This document shows positions 5,441 to 12,019 of a stretch of DNA of 13,628 nucleotides, one piece after another. The notes below the pieces were generated by a model that did no database searches, was not told where the DNA came from, and was given only the letters and a program-made list of their open reading frames with translations. A program made the position numbers and the translations under genes. Location: assembly GCA_905201895.1 (NCBI GenBank), contig CAJKPX010000060.1, forward strand, positions 1-13,628, in the 5' to 3' direction. The stretch comes from an uncultured Eubacteriales bacterium (GTDB taxonomy: Bacteria > Bacillota > Clostridia > Oscillospirales > CAG-272). Each line of letters opens with the position of its first letter. Within the stretch, counting starts at the first letter, position 1.

Positions 5441-7039
5441 ATGAATAACCAAGAAAAATCAACGAAAAAAAAGGGCTTTCCGATTGGAGTGTGGGTCTAC
5501 CTCATTCTTTTCCTTGCTCTGGTCTGTATCATCAATCTGCAGCAGGTCAACCGTTGGATCGGGTGGCTTTTTATGCTGCTGCGTCCGGTTCTGATCGGAC
5601 TTGCACTGGCATATCTGCTCAATCCGATCTTCCGCTTTTTTGAGCGTCGCGTGCTATCCCGTCTCCGTCCGCAGACGCTCCGACGCGTCCTTTCGCTGCT
5701 GTGCACCTATCTCTCGGTGCTGATTCTGATCTCCCTGATTGTGCTTCTGATCGTTCCGCAGATTATCGACTCGATCCTCTCCTTCCTCGGTAGCTACAAC
5801 GCGCATATCTCCTCTGCAATCGCTCAGATCAACAATATTTTCACGCATATCAACGGCTTTTTCGAGCGCTTCACGGGCAACGAATCGCTGCTCGAATATT
5901 TGAACGAGGCGGAAATCCGTGAGCAGGCAGCTGCATTGTTCGTCAACCTGGACAAGACCAGCAACATGATTATGAACTTCCTCTCGGGCATGGATATGAA
6001 GCCCATCCAGGCTTTCGTTGGCGAGACTATTTCGATCGTGACCGACTCGATCTTTGGAATTTTTGTTTCGATCTATCTGCTCTCCACTAAGGAAAAGCGC
6101 TATGCGCAGATCATGAAGCTTCGCCGCGCAATCTTTGATAACCGCACCAACGAGCGCATCACGCGCTTCTGCACAGTTGCCGACCGCTCCTTTGGTGGTT
6201 TTGTGGAAGGCAAGCTGCTTGATTCACTGATCGTTGGCATTCTGCTCTATATCGCCTTTACGGTCTTCCGTATCCCTTACGCAATCGTTCTCGCGGCATT
6301 TATCGCTATCACGAATATCATTCCGCTTATCGGTCTGATCATCGGAGCGTTTCCCGCAGCACTTATTCTGCTGCTTGCCGCCCCCGGCAAGCTTATTCCC
6401 TTTATCCTGATTATGCTCGTGATGCAGCAGCTCGACGTCAACATCATCAGCCCCAAAATTTTGGGTAGCAACACAGGTGTCAGCTCGCTTTGCATCATCA
6501 TCTCGATCTCGGTCATGAGCCATTTCTGGGGTCTGCTCGGCGTGCTGCTTGCCGTTCCGATTTTTGCAACCGCTCTCGAGCTGCTCGACGAGCACCTCGT
6601 TTCCTCGCTTCAGCGAAAGGGCCGCCCCTCGGGTCTTGCAAACTACTATGCCCCCGACTCCGTGGTCGATCCCACGAAAAACGCTGCCCTGACCTACAAT
6701 CACGCAGTCCAGCGCTTTGAGAAACGCGCGCACTACGTTCAGGCAAGGCGTGAGCGCGGAGAAAAGCTCAATCGCAAGGAAAATCTGCTGCTTTCGGTTT
6801 ACCGTCTTGCTCACAAATACCGCATTTTGACCGACATGAGCGATGAAACGCACGCACGCTATGCGGCAGAGGAAGCCGTGCTGGCAGCGGAGCTTGAGGC
6901 AGACGTCACCCTCAACCGTATGCGCTCCGAGCGTGCAACCGTAGCAGAAAAGGCAGCTACCGAGGAGCTTGCTGCCGAACCGACCGCAACCGAACCGACC
7001 GAGGAGCCGGTAAGCACAGGCTCTGACGAAACCGTATAA
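5441..7039 (+). CDS. AI-2E family (PF01594) membrane protein, copy 1
   Basis: The 532-residue polytopic membrane protein is of the UPF0118/PerM/YtvI family, whose members include proposed AI-2 exporters and Na+/H+ antiporters. The substrate cannot be read from sequence. Hydrophobic segments are at about 15-32, 40-60, 84-107, 195-214, 258-275, 279-312, 317-330 and 348-380. Family marks are FVEGKLLDS at 254-262, PLIGLIIGAFPA at 295-306 and LDVNIISPKILG at 331-342, followed by NTGVSSL. The family core ends near 390. Residues 390-532 form a charged cytoplasmic tail with the motif LSVYRLAHKYRILTD at 451-465 and an acidic Glu/Ala/Thr/Pro end. Most family members are 350-400 residues, so this tail is unusual. 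The ATG at 5441 follows GGGAG by 6 bases. A paralogue starts 17 bases after the stop, so the two are co-transcribed. Confidence 0.93.
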   Translation: MNNQEKSTKKKGFPIGVWVYLILFLALVCIINLQQVNRWIGWLFMLLRPVLIGLALAYLLNPIFRFFERRVLSRLRPQTLRRVLSLLCTYLSVLILISLIVLLIVPQIIDSILSFLGSYNAHISSAIAQINNIFTHINGFFERFTGNESLLEYLNEAEIREQAAALFVNLDKTSNMIMNFLSGMDMKPIQAFVGETISIVTDSIFGIFVSIYLLSTKEKRYAQIMKLRRAIFDNRTNERITRFCTVADRSFGGFVEGKLLDSLIVGILLYIAFTVFRIPYAIVLAAFIAITNIIPLIGLIIGAFPAALILLLAAPGKLIPFILIMLVMQQLDVNIISPKILGSNTGVSSLCIIISISVMSHFWGLLGVLLAVPIFATALELLDEHLVSSLQRKGRPSGLANYYAPDSVVDPTKNAALTYNHAVQRFEKRAHYVQARRERGEKLNRKENLLLSVYRLAHKYRILTDMSDETHARYAAEEAVLAAELEADVTLNRMRSERATVAEKAATEELAAEPTATEPTEEPVSTGSDETV

Positions 7040-7056
7040 AAAAGGAGGACGCGCAA

Positions 7057-8739
7057 ATGGAACAGCTCAAACAAAAACGCTTTCTTCGCGGACTCTCGGT
7101 CTATGCGGTTGTCTTTCTGATCCTGCTCGTGATCTCAAACGTGACACCGCTCAACGCATGGATTAACAGCCTGCTCTATATTCTCCGCCCCGTTCTGATC
7201 GGTCTGATCCTGGCATATCTCGCCAACTCCTTTTTCCGCCTCTACGAACGCCGGCTCTTTGCAAGGATCCGTCCCTTCTCGCTTCGACGCGGATTTTCAC
7301 TTTTCTTCACCTATCTCACGATCCTTCTCATTTTTGCGATTCTGCTCATGCTGATTGTACCGCAGCTGGTGGATAGTATTCTCGATTTCATCAACAATGC
7401 AGACAAACACATTGATCAGACCGTGGGCGAGATCAACAAGCTCATCGACTCGCTCAATGCAAAATTCCCCTCCGAGGACCCAAGCGACCCAACCATTCCA
7501 CCCCTGCAGGCAGACGGCATCAAGGAAAGCTTTTCGAGCTTCGTGCAGTCGATCAAGCTCGACAACAAAACGCTGCTTGATTTTCTCAACTACGGTACCG
7601 TGACCTCGATTTTTGGCATGGCAGAGCATATTCTGCGTGTCACCGCCGATGTCATCCTCGGTCTTTTTATCTCCTTTTACCTTCTGCACACCAAGGAAAA
7701 GCGCTACGCACAGGTCATGCGGATGCGCCACGCGCTTCTGAGCGACAAGGTCAACGAAACCATCACTCGCATCTGTACCACCGCCGACCGCTCGTTTGGC
7801 GGATTTATCAAGGGGAAAATGCTCGATTCCTGCATGGTGGGTATTCTGGTCTACATTGCCATATCGCTCATGGGTGTTCCCTATGCGATCCTGATCGCCG
7901 TAATCATCGGTATCACCGATTTCGTGCCCGTGATCGGTCCCTTTATCGGTGTGATCCCGTCTGCGATCATCATCCTGCTCACCGATCCCGGAAAGGTGAT
8001 TCCCTTCCTGCTCTGCATCCTGATCGTTCAACAGATCGACGGCAACATCGTGGCGCCTAAAATTCTGGGTGAAAACACGGGTGTCAGCTCGCTGTGCGTG
8101 ATGATCGCCATCACCACGATGGGTGCGCTCTGGGGACTTGTGGGCATGGTTATCGGTGTTCCGCTCTTTGCAACCATTCTCGAGCTGACCAGCGATTGGC
8201 TCGACCGTCGCTTGGAGAAAAAGGGACTCAAGGAAGCGCCCGAGCCGACCGGCGAGGACTCTGCAGAGCCGACAGCCGACGGCGGAACGATTTTTGAGCG
8301 CCTGCAAAAGAAATATGCCACTCGCTATCAGCAGCATGCAACGGGAGGCAAGGGCGACCTGACCGCAATTGAGCGTCTTCAGATCGAAACCTATGCACTC
8401 ATTCGGAAATACCGCGTAGACACCAAAAAGCCCGAGGAGCTCCCCACCGACTTCGTGGAAGAGGAGAACGCACTGACCGAGGCTGCCGTGGAGCAGGCCG
8501 AGGAGGAGCTCGCCGCAGAGGGTGCTGAAGAAGCAGCCGAAGCAGCCGAAGCAGCTGAAGCAGCTAAAGCAGCCGAAGCGGACACAGACACGGAGGATGA
8601 CATTTCGGAGGAGCCCCTTGCAGAGGAGGCTGATGAAGCCGAAGCCGACGGTCGCACAGTATCGACTCTCCCCTCCTCCGCATCTGCCGATCCCGATACC
8701 ACCGAGGGTGCGTTCGACGCCGACTCCGATCGGACATAA
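7057..8739 (+). CDS. AI-2E family (PF01594) membrane protein, copy 2
   Basis: The 560-residue paralogue of the preceding gene can be aligned along its whole membrane core: ILRPVLIGLILAYL at 42-55, HTKEKRYAQVMRMRHALL at 211-228, FIKGKMLDS at 250-258, PVIGPFIGVIPSA at 291-303 and DGNIVAPKILGENTGVSSL at 328-346. It has a longer extracytoplasmic or amphipathic loop at about 112-180. After the core (about 385) a cytoplasmic tail of some 175 residues repeats the motif seen in copy 1, here YALIRKYRVDT at 446-456. It then becomes an extremely acidic Glu/Ala-rich, probably disordered, end that contains a 9-base tandem repeat. AAGGAGG lies 8 bases before the ATG. Tandem duplication followed by divergence is the simple origin; hetero-oligomer formation is possible but not shown by sequence. 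Confidence 0.93.
   Translation: MEQLKQKRFLRGLSVYAVVFLILLVISNVTPLNAWINSLLYILRPVLIGLILAYLANSFFRLYERRLFARIRPFSLRRGFSLFFTYLTILLIFAILLMLIVPQLVDSILDFINNADKHIDQTVGEINKLIDSLNAKFPSEDPSDPTIPPLQADGIKESFSSFVQSIKLDNKTLLDFLNYGTVTSIFGMAEHILRVTADVILGLFISFYLLHTKEKRYAQVMRMRHALLSDKVNETITRICTTADRSFGGFIKGKMLDSCMVGILVYIAISLMGVPYAILIAVIIGITDFVPVIGPFIGVIPSAIIILLTDPGKVIPFLLCILIVQQIDGNIVAPKILGENTGVSSLCVMIAITTMGALWGLVGMVIGVPLFATILELTSDWLDRRLEKKGLKEAPEPTGEDSAEPTADGGTIFERLQKKYATRYQQHATGGKGDLTAIERLQIETYALIRKYRVDTKKPEELPTDFVEEENALTEAAVEQAEEELAAEGAEEAAEAAEAAEAAKAAEADTDTEDDISEEPLAEEADEAEADGRTVSTLPSSASADPDTTEGAFDADSDRT
8530..8574 (+). repeat. Five tandem 9-base units encoding Glu/Lys-Ala-Ala
   Basis: The unit GAAGCAGCC is repeated five times in frame with minor variation (GCT for GCC in units three and four, AAA for GAA in unit five). 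It encodes EAA-EAA-EAA-EAA-KAA in the tail of AI-2E copy 2. Because the unit is a multiple of three, changes in copy number would alter tail length without a frameshift. Confidence 0.9.
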
Positions 8740-8831
8740 CGATGCATTTGGAGTCAGTTCACCCGTTCCCCCGATTGATTGTCATTTTTATTTTAACAAT
8801 TCACTGATAAACCCAAGGAGATTTTCAACGC

Positions 8832-10691
8832 ATGGAAAACAACGTAAAAAGAGGCGGTATCTCAGTTCAAACAGAGCATATCTTCCCCGTAATCAAAAAA
8901 TGGCTCTATTCCGAAAAGGATATTTTCCTTCGCGAGATCGTTTCCAACGCATCCGACGCGGTTACCAAGCTGCGTCGCCTCGCCTCGCTCGGTCAGTATG
9001 ACGGCGCAGACGAGGTATACCGTGTAGACGTGACGCTTGACAAGGACGCCAAAACCCTGACGGTTTCGGATAACGGCATCGGCATGACCGCCGAAGAGCT
9101 CGACCGTTATATCTGTCAGATCGCACTTTCGGGTGCGCTCGAATTCATTGAAAAATACGAGGGCGAGAATACGCAAAGCGGCATCATCGGTCATTTCGGT
9201 CTCGGCTTCTATTCCTCCTTTATGGTGAGCGACACGGTTGAGCTGATCACCAAGTCCTACACCGGCACCGAGGCACTGCGCTGGGTCTGCACGGCGGACG
9301 GCAGCTACGAGATCACTCCCACCACCGAGCGGGTGGAGCATGGCACGTCGGTGATCATGCACATCTCCGAGGAGGAGGCAGCATATCTGGAGCGCGCTAA
9401 AATCGAGGAAATTCTCGACAAATACTGCGCGTTTATGCCCGTTGAGGTCTATTTCAGCACCACCGACGAGGAGCCTGCGGCGAACGCCGAGGATACCGAC
9501 GGAAACGCCGCTCCCGCCGAACCAAAGCCGATCAACGATACCACTCCGCTCTGGCTCAAAAACCCCTCGGATTGCACGCCCGAGGAATACAAGGAATTCT
9601 ACCGCAAGGTCTTTCACGATTTCCGTGAGCCGCTTTTCTGGATTCACGTCAACGCCGATTATCCGCTCAATTTCCGCGGCATTCTCTATTTCCCCAAGCT
9701 GACCAACGAATACGAGTCTATCGAGGGTCAGGTCAAGCTCTACTACAATCAGGTATTCGTTGCCGACAATATCAAGGAGGTCATTCCGGAATACCTGCTC
9801 ATGCTCAAGGGCGTGCTTGATTGCCCCGAGCTGCCGCTGAACGTTTCGCGCAGCTATCTGCAGAACAACACTTATGTTTCCAAGGTTTCGGCGCATATCG
9901 TGAAAAAGGTTGCCGACAAGCTGTGTGCGCTCTGTAACACGGCACGCGAGGAATATGAAAAGGTTTGGGGCGATATCCGCACGTTTGTGGAGTACGCCTG
10001 CATGCGCGACCGCAAGTTCTACGATCGCGTCAAGACCTCGCTCCTGCTCGAGCTCACCGACGGCAGCTTTACCACCGTTGCCGATTATCTTACCGACGCA
10101 AAGGAGCGCCACGAGAACACCGTTTATTACACCACCGACATTGCCGCACAGGCACAGTATATCTCGATGTTTGCCGCACAGGGCATCCGCATTGCGGTCT
10201 TTGAAAAGCAGCTCGACGTTCAGTTCCTTTCGATGATTGAAAGCTATGAAAGCGACGTCAAGTACGTGCGCATCGACGCCGACATTGCAACCGCGCTCAA
10301 GAGCGACGAGGCAGCCGTGGAGGATGCTGATCTGACCGAGTTGTTCCGCCGCGTGGCGGGCGACGAAAAGCTCAAGGTTGCCTTCAGCGCGCTCAAGGAT
10401 ACGTCGGTGCCCTTGCTCCTGACGGTTTCGGAGGAATCGCGCCGTATGGAGGAAATGATGAAGATGTACGCAATGGCAGGCATGGGCATGGGTGCCTTCC
10501 CGATCGATGCAACCCTGACCGTGAACACCTCCTCGCCTCTGATCGCAAAGCTTGGCGGAATGGATGCCGAAAAGCGCGAGCGCACGGCGTCCTACCTCTA
10601 TCAGCTCACCCTGCTCTCGCAGCGCAAGCTGACCGCAGAGGAACTCCAGAAATTCCTGCGTGACAGCTATGAGATCGTGGACCTGCTCTGA
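8832..10691 (+). CDS. htpG: Hsp90 family molecular chaperone HtpG
   Basis: The 619-residue cytosolic ATP-dependent chaperone is of normal bacterial length. The N-terminal GHKL ATPase domain (about 1-210) has REIVSNASDA at 34-43 with catalytic E35 and N39, DNGIGM at 80-85, GHFGLGFYSSFMV at 120-132 and GTSV at 171-174. The middle domain carries PLNVSRSYLQ at 335-344 with R340, the counterpart of the ATP-contacting arginine. The C-terminal dimerisation domain ends in EIVDLL. An Asp/Glu/Ala-rich linker at about 211-236 between N and middle domains is longer than in E. coli HtpG, as far as I recall. The ATG at 8832 is preceded by AAGGAG at 8815-8820 with an 11-base gap. The 92 bases before the gene (8740-8831) show no convincing promoter and no CIRCE heat-shock operator, so transcription from the AI-2E promoter is possible. 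The next gene starts 6 bases after the stop. Confidence 0.98.
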   Translation: MENNVKRGGISVQTEHIFPVIKKWLYSEKDIFLREIVSNASDAVTKLRRLASLGQYDGADEVYRVDVTLDKDAKTLTVSDNGIGMTAEELDRYICQIALSGALEFIEKYEGENTQSGIIGHFGLGFYSSFMVSDTVELITKSYTGTEALRWVCTADGSYEITPTTERVEHGTSVIMHISEEEAAYLERAKIEEILDKYCAFMPVEVYFSTTDEEPAANAEDTDGNAAPAEPKPINDTTPLWLKNPSDCTPEEYKEFYRKVFHDFREPLFWIHVNADYPLNFRGILYFPKLTNEYESIEGQVKLYYNQVFVADNIKEVIPEYLLMLKGVLDCPELPLNVSRSYLQNNTYVSKVSAHIVKKVADKLCALCNTAREEYEKVWGDIRTFVEYACMRDRKFYDRVKTSLLLELTDGSFTTVADYLTDAKERHENTVYYTTDIAAQAQYISMFAAQGIRIAVFEKQLDVQFLSMIESYESDVKYVRIDADIATALKSDEAAVEDADLTELFRRVAGDEKLKVAFSALKDTSVPLLLTVSEESRRMEEMMKMYAMAGMGMGAFPIDATLTVNTSSPLIAKLGGMDAEKRERTASYLYQLTLLSQRKLTAEELQKFLRDSYEIVDLL

Positions 10692-10697
10692 AGGCTC

Positions 10698-11627
10698 ATG
10701 GCAGATTTTCGCAATTATTCGCCCGAGGACGTGATCTGCGCCAACCTGCAGGAGACAGCCGCCCGTCTTGGACTGATCGACGAGCAGGACCGCGCACATC
10801 TGCGCGAGCTTGCCTCGGAGTTGACCAAGGACTCGAACGGTCCGCGCGAGCTGATCGCCTCGCTCCCGGACCTGCTCCCCTCCATGCTCTTTGACTCTAC
10901 GCAGACAATCGAGCTCTCACGCAATACCGCACGGCGCGTAACCCTATGCCGCGAGATTGCGACACAGATCGTGCCAGACGGCAGACTCTCGCTTGAGTGG
11001 TTTCTCCCCGAGCCCGATGGTGACGCCTCGGAGCCCGAGCGGATCGCCTATCAGCGCAGCAGCTATGCCGACACCGCCTATTTTCGCTTTTTACCTTTTC
11101 TCTCGGACCCGCGAGCAGTCTACACCCATAGCTTCCCCGCAGCCTGCGAGGAGGTTTACAACGGGCTTTGCGAATTCTGCATTCTGCCGCTCGAAAACTC
11201 CTCCGAGGGACCGTTGAGCAGCTTTACACGCCTGATCGACCGCTTTGGTCTGCGCATTGCCGCAACCGCCGACGTGACGGCAACCGACGGCTCACGCACG
11301 ACCCGCTTTGCGCTTCTGCACCGCGGCAATCTTCCGCTGCTCAATATCGGTAGTGAGCCGCGTCACCTTGAGGTCTCTGTCCGATTCGACGGAACGCACA
11401 CGCTCGCCGAGCTGATGCTTGCCGCAGAGCTTTGCGGTCTGTCGCTTCTGCACATCGACACGCGCAACGATCCCGATGGCACAGATTCCCGCTTGCATCC
11501 CGTGCTGAAGGCGACCGACGATCGGTTGGCACTCTTTTTGCTCTATCTTGCAACCAACCCCTGCCAATACGAAATCGTTGGTCTTTATCCGCACCTGCCG
11601 GACGGGGCAACCCGCGCATTGCCGTGA
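10698..11627 (+). CDS. Prephenate dehydratase-like protein with one lobe and an ACT-like domain
   Basis: The 309-residue protein has no family name I can assign with certainty. Residues 115-209 resemble the first lobe of prephenate dehydratase: RIAYQRSSYADTAYFRF aligns with the RIAF...GSYSHLAA start, ILPLENSSEG (162-171) with the VPIENTSSG motif, and TTRFALL (201-207) with the catalytic TRF block. In E. coli PheA roughly 80-90 residues of a second lobe lie between those two motifs; here only about 29 residues separate them. Residues 222-300 look like an ACT regulatory domain, ending in EIVGLYPHLP as PheA ends in LKVLGCYP. The first 114 residues are mostly helical and unassigned; a decayed chorismate mutase is possible but unproven. 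The gene starts 6 bases after htpG with only AAGG before it, suggesting translational coupling. Catalysis is unlikely without the second lobe; amino acid sensing is a reasonable guess. Confidence 0.75.
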   Translation: MADFRNYSPEDVICANLQETAARLGLIDEQDRAHLRELASELTKDSNGPRELIASLPDLLPSMLFDSTQTIELSRNTARRVTLCREIATQIVPDGRLSLEWFLPEPDGDASEPERIAYQRSSYADTAYFRFLPFLSDPRAVYTHSFPAACEEVYNGLCEFCILPLENSSEGPLSSFTRLIDRFGLRIAATADVTATDGSRTTRFALLHRGNLPLLNIGSEPRHLEVSVRFDGTHTLAELMLAAELCGLSLLHIDTRNDPDGTDSRLHPVLKATDDRLALFLLYLATNPCQYEIVGLYPHLPDGATRALP

Positions 11628-11705
11628 GGGCGAAGTAATTCAACCGAAAACAAAATAAACAAAATAAGAAAAATAAAACCTGAATAAAGAAAGGAAATGA
11701 TCCTT

Positions 11706-11960
11706 ATGGAACGCTTTACCTATCAAACCAAGGGCGTTTGCTCCCGCGCCATCGACATCGAAATTGAAAACGGGATTGTAATGAACGTACGCTACAACGG
11801 CGGTTGCTCGGGCAACACGCAGGGCGTTGCTGCGCTGGTGCGCGGCATGAGCGTAACCGACGCCATTGAGCGTCTTTCCGGCATCCGCTGCGGCATGAAA
11901 AGCACCTCCTGCCCCGACCAGCTTGCCACCGCGCTTCGCGAATATCTTGCGAAAAACTGA
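11706..11960 (+). CDS. TSCPD-domain protein (TIGR03905, four cysteines)
   Basis: The 84-residue soluble protein is of the small TIGR03905 family. Its TSCPD fold also occurs at the C-terminus of some ribonucleotide reductases. Four cysteines are present, C12, C34 (GGCSGN), C62 (IRCG) and C69, the last within the literal TSCPD motif at 67-71. This is a spacing that could hold a metal such as zinc. Function of the stand-alone family is unknown to me. An ATG at 11697 is also in frame but only 2 bases after the AAAGG ribosome site. The ATG at 11706, about 11 bases from it, gives a protein of the usual family length and is preferred. The gene lies alone between two AT-rich gaps of 78 and 59 bases. 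The first gap (11628-11705) shows no clear promoter or terminator. Confidence 0.9.
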   Translation: MERFTYQTKGVCSRAIDIEIENGIVMNVRYNGGCSGNTQGVAALVRGMSVTDAIERLSGIRCGMKSTSCPDQLATALREYLAKN

Positions 11961-12019
11961 CATATTCTATCCCTGATTGCACCTATTTTGAAACACACCT
12001 ACGGAGGAAGATCCCTAAC

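Noticed and set aside
8778..8800. ATTGT-N13-ACAAT inverted repeat before htpG.
   Set aside because: Five-base half-sites in an AT-rich gap are expected by chance and match no operator I recognise.
8862..10799. A 645-codon open frame on the minus strand opposite htpG.
   Set aside because: It is a long antisense shadow of the GC-rich htpG codons. The htpG product matches Hsp90 along its whole length, while the shadow product resembles no family.
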